From the NCBI RefSeq assembly GCF_002251085.2, contig NZ_NOJZ02000010.1, positions 1-64,000 of the forward strand: a DNA stretch of 64,000 nucleotides, in the 5' to 3' direction. Source of the DNA: Romboutsia maritimum (GTDB lineage Bacteria; Bacillota; Clostridia; Peptostreptococcales; Peptostreptococcaceae). The notes beneath the pieces are model-generated. The model searched no databases. It had not been told where the DNA came from and saw only the letters and a program-made list of their open reading frames with translations. Made by a program: the position numbers and the translations under genes. This document shows, one piece after another, positions 29,685 to 37,751 of the stretch (position 1 is its first letter; every line of letters starts with the position of its first letter).

Positions 29685-29799
29685 AGTAAATCATATTCGC
29701 TAATAAACCTAAAACGGTCGTTATACTTGTTAACACAAGAACTGCAACTATGCCCATAGCTATTAGCTTATTCGTATTTTTCTTTTTAGATTTTGACAA
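29683..29799 (-). CDS. Tiny single-pass membrane protein (38 aa, DUF4044-like)
   Basis: On minus a TTG at 29799 with GGGGTG 7 nt upstream opens a 38-codon frame: a lysine-rich N-terminus (MSKSKKKNTNKL), then one hydrophobic helix of about 22 residues rich in Val/Leu/Thr/Gly, and the end NMIY. This layout matches the very short DUF4044-type or Prli42-like membrane peptides of Firmicutes; the match is by pattern only. It lies 39 nt after galU and before a strong terminator, so it is probably the last gene of the galU transcript. Function unknown. Confidence 0.65.
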   Translation of the reverse strand: MSKSKKKNTNKLIAMGIVAVLVLTSITTVLGLLANMIY

Positions 29800-29838
29800 T
29801 TTAAATCACCCCACTAGTAACTGAAAATTATTACGAAT

Positions 29839-30720
29839 TTATTCTTTATACTTATTACATATCACTTCTAGATATTTTATAAAGTCATCTTTAAGATCAG
29901 GCTTTTTTAATGCAAAATCTACAGTTGCCTCTAAAAAACCTAATTTATCTCCTACGTCATATCTTTTTCCTTCAAAACAATATGCATACATTGCTTCTTT
30001 TCTAGATAATTCTTTTAATGCATCTGTCAACTGAACCTCTCCACCTTTTCCTGCTGGTAAATCAGCTAGTATATCAAATATTTCAGGAGTTATTATATAT
30101 CTTCCTAATATAGCTATATTTGACGGTGCTTTATCTGGACTTGGCTTTTCAACTAAATCTTTAACTTTATATACTCTGTCTTCTATATATTTTCCAGATA
30201 TAATTCCATACTTACTTGTATCCTCTTTATCTACTTCTTGAACTCCTAATATTGTAGTTCTATATTCGTCATATGCATCCATAAGTTGTTTTAAACAAGG
30301 AACCTCATTATCAACTATATCATCACCGAGCATTACAGCAAATGGTTCATCTCCTATGAAATGTCTGGCACAATAAATAGCATCTCCTAGTCCTTTTGGT
30401 TCTTTTTGTCTTATATAATGTATATTAATCATATTGGATATACTTTGAACAACTTCTAATAATTCTAACTTTCCTTTTTGCTCTAGTTCTAATTCCAATT
30501 CTACAGATTTATCAAAATGATCTTCGATTGATTTTTTATTTCTTCCAGTAATTATAAGTATTTCCTCTATTCCAGAATCTACTGCCTCTTCAATTATATA
30601 TTGTAACGTTGGTTTATCAACTATGGGTAACATTTCTTTGGGTTGAGCTTTTGTAGCTGGTAAAAATCTAGTACCTAAACCAGCTGCAGGTATTACAGCT
30701 TTCTTCACTTTTCTTTGCAT
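29839..30720 (-). CDS. galU: UTP-glucose-1-phosphate uridylyltransferase
   Basis: Makes UDP-glucose for wall polymers and glycolipids; 293 aa. The nucleotide-binding motif AAGLGTRFLPATKAQPKEM is near the N-terminus, followed by VDKPTLQYIIEEA, GDAIYCARHF and VMLGDDIV. The ATG at 30720 has GGAGGT 10 nt upstream and gives the family N-terminus (KKAVIPAAGLGTRF); the longest frame adds 11 residues overlapping the SD. A promoter at 30789-30818 precedes it, and the 38-aa ORF follows. Confidence 0.96.
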   Translation of the reverse strand: MQRKVKKAVIPAAGLGTRFLPATKAQPKEMLPIVDKPTLQYIIEEAVDSGIEEILIITGRNKKSIEDHFDKSVELELELEQKGKLELLEVVQSISNMINIHYIRQKEPKGLGDAIYCARHFIGDEPFAVMLGDDIVDNEVPCLKQLMDAYDEYRTTILGVQEVDKEDTSKYGIISGKYIEDRVYKVKDLVEKPSPDKAPSNIAILGRYIITPEIFDILADLPAGKGGEVQLTDALKELSRKEAMYAYCFEGKRYDVGDKLGFLEATVDFALKKPDLKDDFIKYLEVICNKYKE

Positions 30721-30756
30721 AGCTATTACTACCTCCATTAGATTAACTACCATATT

Positions 30757-30784
30757 AAAAAGCCCTAAATATTAGGACTTTTTA
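30757..30784 (-). terminator. Terminator of the M3 peptidase gene
   Basis: On minus, AAAGTCCTAA pairs with TTAGGGCTTT (one G:U pair) around a TAT loop and is followed by TTTTTAAT. It lies about 40 bp past the peptidase stop and just downstream of the galU promoter -10, so galU transcripts would begin within the first arm and lack the full hairpin. Confidence 0.75.
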
Positions 30785-30788
30785 ATAT

Positions 30789-30818
30789 ATTTTAACACTA
30801 ATCAGCTATGTTTGTCAT
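30789..30818 (-). promoter_or_regulatory. Probable sigma-A promoter of galU
   Basis: On minus, -35 ATGACA (30813-30818), an 18-bp spacer and -10 TAAAAT (30789-30794) with an extended TGT. It is placed between the end of the M3 peptidase gene and galU. Confidence 0.5.
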
Positions 30819-30823
30819 GTACA

Positions 30824-32755
30824 TTATTTTGAAATTATTTTTTCTAATTCTTTAACTAAAGAATCAAATTTATTAATAGTGTCTTGAATAGGTCTAGTGC
30901 TTGTTAGATTTATTCCACTACTTTTAAGTACATTTATAGGATAATCAGATCCTCCTTTTTTAAGAAATTCTGTATAGTTATCTGGTCCATTTTTCAATAT
31001 ATCTTGTGCAAAGCTTACACCCGCACTACAACCTGTTGCATATTTATATACATAAAAACTATTATAGAAATGAGGTATTCTAGACCAACCTACCATACCT
31101 AACGAATCTACCTCATAATCTTGTCCATAATATTGCTTTAATAATTGACTCCATTTATCATTTAAAACCAATGCATTTACATTCTTTCCGTCTTCTATCA
31201 TTTCATGTATGCTTTTCTCAAATTCTGCATACATAGTTTGAGTATATAAAGTATCTTTTATTAAATCCAAATACTTACTTATATAATATGCTTTTTCTTT
31301 ATCATTAGTTGAGTTTTTTATAAGCATTTCATATAATAAAGCTTCATTAGTTGTAGATGCTACCTCATGAGTAAATATTGATGGATTTGAATTTAAATAA
31401 TTTTGATTTTTATCACTCATGTATCCATATACAGCATGACCTAATTCATGTGCTAATGTAGATACAGCTCCTAATGAATTATTATAGTTTAATAATATAT
31501 AAGGATGATTATCATATACAGATAAACAATAACCTCCGCTTACTTTATTTTCATTAGAATATACATCTATCCATTTTTCATTAAATGCTTTATAAAGTAT
31601 ATCTCCATATTCCTTCCCTAATGGAGATAATGCAGAATATATTAGTCCTTGAGCTTTATCATAAGCAATATCCTGTTGTGTTGGCTCAACTATAGGAACA
31701 AACATATCATAATAATATACCTTATCTAAATTTAAAACTTTTTTTCTTAAACTTATATATTTGTGAAGGCTTTGTGTATTTTTATTTATTGTTTTTATTA
31801 ATTGATTATACACATTCTCATTTATGTCATCTGATTTTAAATACATATCAAGAGAAGATTTATATCCTCTTTGTGTTGAATAAAATATATTTTTCTTAAC
31901 TTGACCTGTTAGTAAACCAGACAATGTATTTATGTTATCATTATAAGCAATAAATTCATTTTGATAAACTTTTTTTCTACTCTCTCTACTAGAAGATTCT
32001 ATTTCACTTGCGTATTGAGCCGGAGTTATATTGGTCTTTTTATCCATATTTCTAAACATTTCATATATCTCTCCTGGTAAGCTTCCTATATTAGATATAT
32101 TACTAAGTAAATTTTCTGACTTGTCATCTAAATAATATTTTTTATTTCTTCTTATATCACTTAAGTACATCCCATATTTTTTACTTATCTTATTACTTGA
32201 TGCAAATTTCTTATAATCAGCATCAGATAATTTTAAAATTTCTAATTCTAGTTGTGAACATATATTAGAATAACTTCTATAAACTTTATTCATTTCTTCA
32301 TTCATATCTAAGTATTTATATGAATTTTTATTAGTATCTTGCTTTAACTTAGAATATGCTGAAAGTTTGTTAATTTTTGTGTCTAATTTTTCTTTTATAT
32401 CTAGTGCAAAGTACAAATGAGTTTGTGATTTTGTAACTTTACCTATATAATTTTTTAATTCTTTTGTTTCTTTATTAAATTTTTTCAAATCAGCTTTCCA
32501 TTCATCATCACTCTTATACAGCGATTGTAAATTCCAGTATGTTTTTGTGTAATCTATATTAGATTTATCTTGTGCTTCTTTTTTTTGCTCTACCTTTTCT
32601 TGATTTTCTTTGTCTTCTTTCGTATTATTCATTACTGTTGTAGTATCGCTCTCTTTAGAAAAATAAGTTCCATAGATATTACTATTTATTTGTATAATAT
32701 AAAAAATAAGTATAAATAAAGGTATTATAATTACTTTGCATAATTTTTTCCCCAT
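30824..32755 (-). CDS. Membrane-anchored oligoendopeptidase F-like M3 metallopeptidase
   Basis: A 643-aa M3-family zinc peptidase (PepF-like). The zinc motif HELGH is in STLAHELGHAVYGYMS (about residue 430), with the downstream Glu in FTHEVASTTNEALLYE. Unusually for PepF, the N-terminus has a hydrophobic segment (about 8-25) followed by a charged linker (KEDKENQEKVEQKKEAQ), so the catalytic domain is predicted to be outside the membrane. The ATG at 32755 has AAAGGATG 7 nt upstream; that SD lies in the 3' arm of a 12-bp hairpin (32756-32803). A TTG seven codons earlier is rejected. It would trim secreted or extracellular peptides. Confidence 0.9.
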   Translation of the reverse strand: MGKKLCKVIIIPLFILIFYIIQINSNIYGTYFSKESDTTTVMNNTKEDKENQEKVEQKKEAQDKSNIDYTKTYWNLQSLYKSDDEWKADLKKFNKETKELKNYIGKVTKSQTHLYFALDIKEKLDTKINKLSAYSKLKQDTNKNSYKYLDMNEEMNKVYRSYSNICSQLELEILKLSDADYKKFASSNKISKKYGMYLSDIRRNKKYYLDDKSENLLSNISNIGSLPGEIYEMFRNMDKKTNITPAQYASEIESSSRESRKKVYQNEFIAYNDNINTLSGLLTGQVKKNIFYSTQRGYKSSLDMYLKSDDINENVYNQLIKTINKNTQSLHKYISLRKKVLNLDKVYYYDMFVPIVEPTQQDIAYDKAQGLIYSALSPLGKEYGDILYKAFNEKWIDVYSNENKVSGGYCLSVYDNHPYILLNYNNSLGAVSTLAHELGHAVYGYMSDKNQNYLNSNPSIFTHEVASTTNEALLYEMLIKNSTNDKEKAYYISKYLDLIKDTLYTQTMYAEFEKSIHEMIEDGKNVNALVLNDKWSQLLKQYYGQDYEVDSLGMVGWSRIPHFYNSFYVYKYATGCSAGVSFAQDILKNGPDNYTEFLKKGGSDYPINVLKSSGINLTSTRPIQDTINKFDSLVKELEKIISK

Positions 32756-32803
32756 AAAAAGCCATCCTTTCACCAAGTTTACTTACTATTAGGATGGCTT
32801 TTT
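32756..32803 (-). promoter_or_regulatory. Hairpin capturing the ribosome binding site of the M3 peptidase
   Basis: On minus, AAAAAGCCATCC (32792-32803) pairs perfectly with GGATGGCTTTTT (32756-32767), with a 24-nt loop between. The 3' arm contains the GGATG of the SD, and its T-run ends two bases before the start codon. It looks like an intrinsic terminator but is placed to hide the start site. It could end transcription coming from spoIIE or regulate the peptidase. Confidence 0.7.
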
Positions 32804-32857
32804 TAAGTCATATTATTCAACATTTACCATTAATAAATCTATTTATATCTATATTAC

Positions 32858-33160
32858 TTATCCACATAGTTATACACATATTCACAGCTTGAATCATTTT
32901 TAAATCTTAGTTATTTCAATATCTATGCATATGTGATATTTTTTTACTTTTTTCTTAATTCACTGGTTTATTAACATTTTTTTTGTATTTATCAACAAAT
33001 TTTATTCTTAATTTCATTTTTTTGTTGATAATATAATTTTTTTTAAGATAATTAGATTTTTACAGACATGATGCATATTGTTATATTTTGTCGAACTTTG
33101 AAATTCCAATATTTTGAAGAGTATTTTCTGAGTTTTTAATTTATCCACATTTTATTAACA
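32858..33160. other. DnaA-box cluster in a 390-bp gene-free AT-rich region
   Basis: Boxes on plus: TTATCCACA 32858-32866, TTATACACA 32870-32878, ATATTCACA 32878-32886 (one mismatch), TTATTAACA 32968-32976 (one), TTATCAACA 32989-32997 (one), TTATCCACA 33141-33149, TTATTAACA 33152-33160 (one). One box lies on minus, TTATCAACA at 33023-33031 (one mismatch). Two clusters flank an A/T-rich centre. A TTTTGTCGAA sequence (33086-33095) fits a Spo0A box. The region 32804-33195 lies between spoIIE and the M3 peptidase and has no ORF. It could be a DnaA-titrating or regulatory locus or an origin-like element; dnaA itself is not in view. Confidence 0.7.
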
Positions 33161-33195
33161 TTTATTTAAAGTGCTGTTGATATATTAAAATCGAT

Positions 33196-35565
33196 CTAAT
33201 TTGAATATATTTTTGTCACTAAAACTGTCATATCATCTTCAACTTCTCCCATTTGTATTTCTAATGCTCTATCTAACACTAAATTAGATATCTCCTTTGG
33301 GTTAGTCGTCTCTATATTTTGTAAAAAATAAATCAACCAATTGTCTCCGAAATCTTTATTTTTTCCTGCATCTACTATTCCATCAGATACCATAATTATA
33401 TAATCACCATCAGAAAGTTTAACAGTTTTTCGGTCTAGTGTTACGTCAGAAAGTATTCCTACTGGTAATGACGACGATGAAATCAAATCTACTTCTCCAT
33501 CTTCTCTTTTTATATAAGTTGAACAAGCTCCCATTTTCACCGTTTCCAACATTCCTTTTTTCAAATCAACGATACCTAAATCAATGGTTGAAAACATTTC
33601 ATCAGATGATTTTAGTAAAAGCATATTATTTATAGTATTTATAACTATTTCATTTTCAATCTTTGCATCCATCATTTTTTCTAATATATCTATAGTTATA
33701 GATGATTCTTCATAAGCCTTCTTGCCTTTTCCCATTCCATCACTTATTGCCATCATATATTTTCCGTCATTTATATCCATATACGTATAATTATCACCAC
33801 ATAACATATAACCATCTCTAGACATAATAGAAACATCTGTTATAGCTTTGTATTTTTCTGCTTTTGTTAATATTATCTTACATTTTTCACCTAAACCTCT
33901 ACATCCAATCTTTTGAGCTGCTAAATTATAATTCATTAAATCTGAGACTACGTTTATAATTTTATTCTCACATAAACATCCACAATCACAAAGTTTTTTA
34001 TCTATTGTTATTTCGAAGTCATCCTTACCTTTGCTTAAGTAACTCACTCTATCCACGTAAATATCATATCTTTCTAGTTCATCATAAATATTTTTTTCTT
34101 TTTCTAAATCTAAAAAAATATTATTTTCTAAGTCCTTAGATAATCCTTCAATAGATTTTGATATACTTCTAATCTGATTTGCAATCAACTTTCTACTCTC
34201 TGAAAATTTAAGTATCCATTCATAATCTAGTGCAAACATTTTGTAATAATAATTAGTTACCTTAACAATTTCCTCTGGCTTCATACATTCTTTTCTAAAA
34301 TCATTTGGTATATTATTTATATTTATATCTCCATATTCTTCAAATGATTCTAATATTTTATACATCATAGTATATGTATGATTAAACCTTGATTCCCAAC
34401 ACATTCTTCTCATACTACAATTTTTACACTCATCATTATGAATCATATCTATTACATTTGCTATATCTCTATGATCCATTATCTTGTCTTTTTCCCTAAT
34501 CCTATCAAATGTATTGGCTAACTCATCATAAGTTTTATACATACTAACTAATCTATTGTTTGTTAGATTTTTACTTCTCATAATATAGTCGTATATCACT
34601 TCATTTGAACCCACATTTGTTTTCATAACTTTTTCTATCCTTGCAAAAAATCTTTCAGGAAGTAAAATTACGATTAAACTAGCTATTAAAATATCCCTAA
34701 TTGCCATAATGTTAGAACTTAATCCTGATGTATAGGCATACATTATTATCCAACTTAATATATATCCTAATATACATAAATATTTATTTACTTTATTAAA
34801 GGCTCCACCAATCAACCCTGCAAATGAATAAACCCCCATGTAAATAGCAGATATTATATTGTTAATAATAAATGCTAAACCTACTAATACTCCACTTGTA
34901 GCCCCCATAGGAGGGCCCCCAATTATAGATGCAATTAAAATTAGCATAGTAGCTAAAACATGTCTTATAGAAATTCCAAATATAGCTATATTACCTAAGC
35001 CCATTATACTGAAAGTAATCAACAAACTTATAGATATAGCTTCTTCTAGTCTAACCGATATTCTATTATTAATATTTACTAATAAATTAATTCCAAATGA
35101 AAAAATATAAACTGCTATAAATGTAACTACACATTCTATTCCTGTAATAAGTAAATCATATATATATTTACTTGATAAAAAAGCTTGTCCTATTGATATC
35201 GGCAATAAAATCATACTACATATAATGGCAACCTTCATTGTAGAATTTACTTGTTTTAATTTTTTACTAATAGCCAAAATTATAACTAAACATATAGAAT
35301 ACTTTATTATAGATCCTAAATCATTAGTTGATAAAAGTATTCCCCCTAAAGTTAATATAAAAACTGGTATTTTATATCTATCAAACTTCGATATATATAT
35401 ATAGAATGCCACTCCTAAAGGGGCAATTGATTCTACTAAAATTGATCTACTTAATAAAAATCCCATAATTGCAAATATAACTGTATTTGAATCAATATAT
35501 CTACCTATTTTTATGTCATATGATTTTAAAGATTTGTCTTTTATCGCCGTAGCATTTCTTTGCAT
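33196..35565 (-). CDS. spoIIE: Stage II sporulation protein E phosphatase
   Basis: A 789-aa sporulation phosphatase. The N-terminal half has about ten transmembrane helices (residues 25-315), then a central regulatory region with a cysteine cluster (CKNCSMRRMC near 400) and a C-terminal PP2C domain with MAISDGMGKGKKAYEES and IIMVSDGIVDAGKN, the metal-binding aspartates. In spore formers it dephosphorylates SpoIIAA to release sigma-F in the forespore. The ATG at 35565 has AGAGGAGG 7 nt upstream; the longest frame adds 21 unsupported residues. The promoter at 35596-35628 is nested in a hairpin. The tilS-hpt-ftsH genes that often follow are absent here. Confidence 0.96.
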   Translation of the reverse strand: MQRNATAIKDKSLKSYDIKIGRYIDSNTVIFAIMGFLLSRSILVESIAPLGVAFYIYISKFDRYKIPVFILTLGGILLSTNDLGSIIKYSICLVIILAISKKLKQVNSTMKVAIICSMILLPISIGQAFLSSKYIYDLLITGIECVVTFIAVYIFSFGINLLVNINNRISVRLEEAISISLLITFSIMGLGNIAIFGISIRHVLATMLILIASIIGGPPMGATSGVLVGLAFIINNIISAIYMGVYSFAGLIGGAFNKVNKYLCILGYILSWIIMYAYTSGLSSNIMAIRDILIASLIVILLPERFFARIEKVMKTNVGSNEVIYDYIMRSKNLTNNRLVSMYKTYDELANTFDRIREKDKIMDHRDIANVIDMIHNDECKNCSMRRMCWESRFNHTYTMMYKILESFEEYGDININNIPNDFRKECMKPEEIVKVTNYYYKMFALDYEWILKFSESRKLIANQIRSISKSIEGLSKDLENNIFLDLEKEKNIYDELERYDIYVDRVSYLSKGKDDFEITIDKKLCDCGCLCENKIINVVSDLMNYNLAAQKIGCRGLGEKCKIILTKAEKYKAITDVSIMSRDGYMLCGDNYTYMDINDGKYMMAISDGMGKGKKAYEESSITIDILEKMMDAKIENEIVINTINNMLLLKSSDEMFSTIDLGIVDLKKGMLETVKMGACSTYIKREDGEVDLISSSSLPVGILSDVTLDRKTVKLSDGDYIIMVSDGIVDAGKNKDFGDNWLIYFLQNIETTNPKEISNLVLDRALEIQMGEVEDDMTVLVTKIYSN

Positions 35566-35612
35566 AAAAAAACCTCCTCTTTTGTTTATACTGTGATTGT
35601 AACAAAGAGGAG
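35566..35612 (-). terminator. Terminator-like hairpin overlapping the spoIIE ribosome binding site
   Basis: On minus, CTCCTCTTTGTT (35601-35612) pairs with AACAAAAGAGGAG (35574-35586, one bulge) and is followed by seven T's (plus 35566-35572), then the spoIIE ATG. It is a plausible terminator for ppx, 42 bp upstream, and at the same time its 3' arm is the spoIIE SD. Confidence 0.75.
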
Positions 35613-35628
35613 ATATTTTTTTTGTCAT
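35596..35628 (-). promoter_or_regulatory. Candidate Spo0A-type spoIIE promoter with 21-bp spacer
   Basis: On minus, ATGACA (35623-35628) and TACAAT (35596-35601) are separated by 21 bp. Spo0A-activated sigma-A promoters of spoIIE and spoIIG in B. subtilis have similarly long spacers. TTTTGTCATAA on plus over the -35 partly matches a 0A box. The predicted start site, about 35588-35590, falls in the loop of the hairpin 35566-35612. Confidence 0.55.
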
Positions 35629-35653
35629 AATAGGTTTGTATTATCTCAAAAAA

Positions 35654-36574
35654 TTAAGACATCTTTTTTAACTTATGACATATTAAGCCTTCCAAATTAT
35701 CGTATTCACTTACTACTATACTTTCTAATTCTAGTTTTTTCATTATTATATGTAAAATTTTTACACCAGCAGTTATAATATCCGCTCGTTTAGGTTGTAA
35801 TCCTTTTAAAGCTTTTTTATCAGTTAATGTCATCTTTTTTAAATTTTGTAGAATTTTTTCTATATCTTCTAAAGTAATCTCGCTATTGTGAATTTTTTCT
35901 ATAGAATACACTTCTAATTCTTGATTTATTGCAGATAATGACGTTATCGTTCCCCCTATACCTACAAGTTTTTTAATATTTTTTTGTTCTATATAGTTTA
36001 AAGTATTTGATATCTCTTTATTTATAAAAATAGACATGTCATTAAATTCATCATTTTGAATAATTTCATGTTTTAAAAATTTCTCAGTCATTCTAAGAGC
36101 ACCTACATTTTCACTTTTTGAAAATTTAATTCCATTCTCATCTCCTATAATAAATTCTGTTGATCCTCCTCCTATATCTATAACTAATATTTCTTCTTTT
36201 TGTAATACTCCTTGTAAAACGCCTTGAAACCCTAAATTAGATTCCTCTTGTCCGCTTATAATTTCAACGTCTATTCCAGTATTTTCTTTTGCTAAATCTA
36301 CGAATACATTTCCATTCTTACTATCTCTTAGAGCTGATGTACCCATGCAGTATACTTTTTCACATCCTTTATCATTACATATATCAGAAAATTCCTTTAA
36401 TGCATCTATATTTCTCTGTATAGCTTCATCTGATATAAATCCTTCTTTATCTACTCCTTGACCAATTCTAGTAGTATTCACAAACTTCTGTCTGTTATAA
36501 ATTTTTCCCTCTTCATAATCAGCTATTAATAATCTCATAGAATTTGTTCCTATATCTATAGTTCCTATTTTCAT
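35654..36574 (-). CDS. ppx: Ppx/GppA family phosphatase
   Basis: An exopolyphosphatase / guanosine pentaphosphate phosphohydrolase family protein, 306 aa, of the actin/Hsp70-like ATPase fold. DIGTNSMRLLIAD (phosphate 1), IDIGGGSTEFIIGDE (phosphate 2) and GIGGTITSLSAI (adenosine-region) are present. It is the short single-module form lacking the C-terminal HD domain, as usual in Firmicutes. AGGAGGG lies 8 nt before the ATG. It sits between divIC and spoIIE. Whether polyP or pppGpp is the substrate cannot be told. Confidence 0.92.
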   Translation of the reverse strand: MKIGTIDIGTNSMRLLIADYEEGKIYNRQKFVNTTRIGQGVDKEGFISDEAIQRNIDALKEFSDICNDKGCEKVYCMGTSALRDSKNGNVFVDLAKENTGIDVEIISGQEESNLGFQGVLQGVLQKEEILVIDIGGGSTEFIIGDENGIKFSKSENVGALRMTEKFLKHEIIQNDEFNDMSIFINKEISNTLNYIEQKNIKKLVGIGGTITSLSAINQELEVYSIEKIHNSEITLEDIEKILQNLKKMTLTDKKALKGLQPKRADIITAGVKILHIIMKKLELESIVVSEYDNLEGLICHKLKKMS

Positions 36575-36620
36575 AATTTTAACCCTCCTTCTTAAATTTC
36601 AAACAATAAATTTATTATAA

Positions 36621-36647
36621 AACAAAAAGGGGTAACTTAGTTACCCC
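36621..36647 (-). terminator. Terminator of the rqcP-yabPQ-divIC operon
   Basis: On minus, GGGGTAAC (36640-36647) pairs with GTTACCCC (36629-36636), followed by TTTTTG (plus A's 36624-36628). The 3-nt loop, TAA, is the stop codon of divIC, so coding and termination are fully merged. Confidence 0.85.
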
Positions 36648-36933
36648 CCTTTCCCATATCTACATATATAGTTTCATTAGATTTAACCATATTTAATCTT
36701 TGTCTAGCAATATATTCTAAATCGTCATTTTTTCCTTCAGCTTTAATTTTCTTCAACTTATTTATTTCTACATCAGTATCTTTGACTTGTTGTTTTAAAT
36801 TTACCATTTCAGAATTATACTGTTTCTTTTTAACTAGTTGAAACACAAATCCAGTTATAACACTAAAAACTAGTACTACTAAAAACATACGTAAAATCAC
36901 AATCTGACCCCAAAATTTTTTTCTTACGTTCAT
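36637..36933 (-). CDS. divIC: DivIC/FtsB septum formation initiator
   Basis: A bitopic division protein, 98 aa: a short cytoplasmic N-terminus (MNVRKKFWG), a transmembrane helix (about 14-33), a coiled coil (KKKQYNSEMVNLKQQVKDTDVEINKLKK) and a conserved LEYIARQRLNMVKSNE segment. The partner is FtsL in the divisome. The ATG at 36933 has AGAGGTG 9 nt upstream; an earlier GTG lies inside the SD. It follows yabQ by 17 nt in the order rqcP-yabP-yabQ-divIC, identical to B. subtilis. Confidence 0.93.
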   Translation of the reverse strand: MNVRKKFWGQIVILRMFLVVLVFSVITGFVFQLVKKKQYNSEMVNLKQQVKDTDVEINKLKKIKAEGKNDDLEYIARQRLNMVKSNETIYVDMGKGGN

Positions 36934-36950
36934 TATTTTATACACCTCTT

Positions 36951-37433
36951 TTAATTTTTAATACGCTTTATAGATTTTCTTTTGATACATCTTATAGCTG
37001 ATAAAAATATATTCGGTATATAAAATATAATATCAAACATTAGGTGTATAGAATAGATTATTACGTAATACAAATTATTCAAAATAGCGACTATGTAATG
37101 TACTGTTTTCTTGCATGAATTTGTTGTAAACAAAATTATTTTATTTATTACTGATAAAACAAACTTACTTATGGTGTTGTAATATAAGATAAAACCTAAA
37201 AATAAAGCCACAAAATGATAATATCTTAAATCAAAAAATTCTATAGCATTTATTGTTATAAAAGTTATAAGTGTTACTAATATCCAAAAAAGTAAATCAA
37301 AAAATAATGAAAAATAATTTATAAATTTAAAATTATGTTTTAAACCTCTATGGATATCAAACAATAAACCTATAATTATACCCCCATAAATAGTCCCATA
37401 AAATACACTTACATCTTGAGTAAAAGGTATCAT
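36951..37433 (-). CDS. yabQ: Spore cortex biosynthesis protein YabQ
   Basis: A polytopic membrane protein of the YabQ family, 160 aa, with about five hydrophobic segments from residue 8 on and a very basic C-terminal tail (KRKSIKRIKN). YabQ is needed for cortex formation in B. subtilis. Its ATG follows the yabP TAA directly with no intervening base and only a weak SD, so translation is probably coupled to yabP. Early residues (FTQDVSVFYGTIYGG) match the family. Membrane parts are Phe/Ile/Leu rich and less conserved. Confidence 0.9.
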   Translation of the reverse strand: MIPFTQDVSVFYGTIYGGIIIGLLFDIHRGLKHNFKFINYFSLFFDLLFWILVTLITFITINAIEFFDLRYYHFVALFLGFILYYNTISKFVLSVINKIILFTTNSCKKTVHYIVAILNNLYYVIIYSIHLMFDIIFYIPNIFLSAIRCIKRKSIKRIKN

Positions 37434-37688
37434 TTACTTAAATACTTTCTTAAAGAAATTTTCTTGTGGCTTTTTAGGCTTAGCATACATAATAGAATTT
37501 ATAGTTCCTTCTATACTAATTAAATTTTCGTCTAAGCTAAGCTTACTCATATCTAAGTTTTCTCCTTCTATAACCATCTCTCCTGCAGACGTTTTTACCT
37601 CTACCTTCTTATCATTAAATGAATATATATGTTCTACACCTGAAACGACTAGATTAGTCCTTTCTTTTAAACTTATGTTATGTTCCAT
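37434..37688 (-). CDS. yabP: Sporulation protein YabP
   Basis: An 84-aa protein of the YabP family (SpoYabP), with YqfC as relative; N-terminal LKERTNLVVSGVEHIYSF and middle VKTSAGEMVIEGENLDM are family marks. It acts in the mother cell in spore assembly in B. subtilis. GGGGGGATATT precedes the ATG. The next gene, yabQ, starts at the base after its stop. The upstream neighbour is rqcP; the grouping is conserved among spore formers. Confidence 0.93.
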   Translation of the reverse strand: MEHNISLKERTNLVVSGVEHIYSFNDKKVEVKTSAGEMVIEGENLDMSKLSLDENLISIEGTINSIMYAKPKKPQENFFKKVFK

Positions 37689-37751
37689 AATATCCCCCCA
37701 GTAAATATTTCAATATAATACTACTATAAATATACTGAGAGTTTATGAATT

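Noticed and set aside
32858..33183. Reading the DnaA-box cluster as the chromosomal oriC itself
   Set aside because: The usual origin neighbours (dnaA, dnaN, rpmH, recF) are not in the window and gene order matches the region some tens of kilobases from oriC in other Firmicutes. Kept as a cluster of unknown role only.
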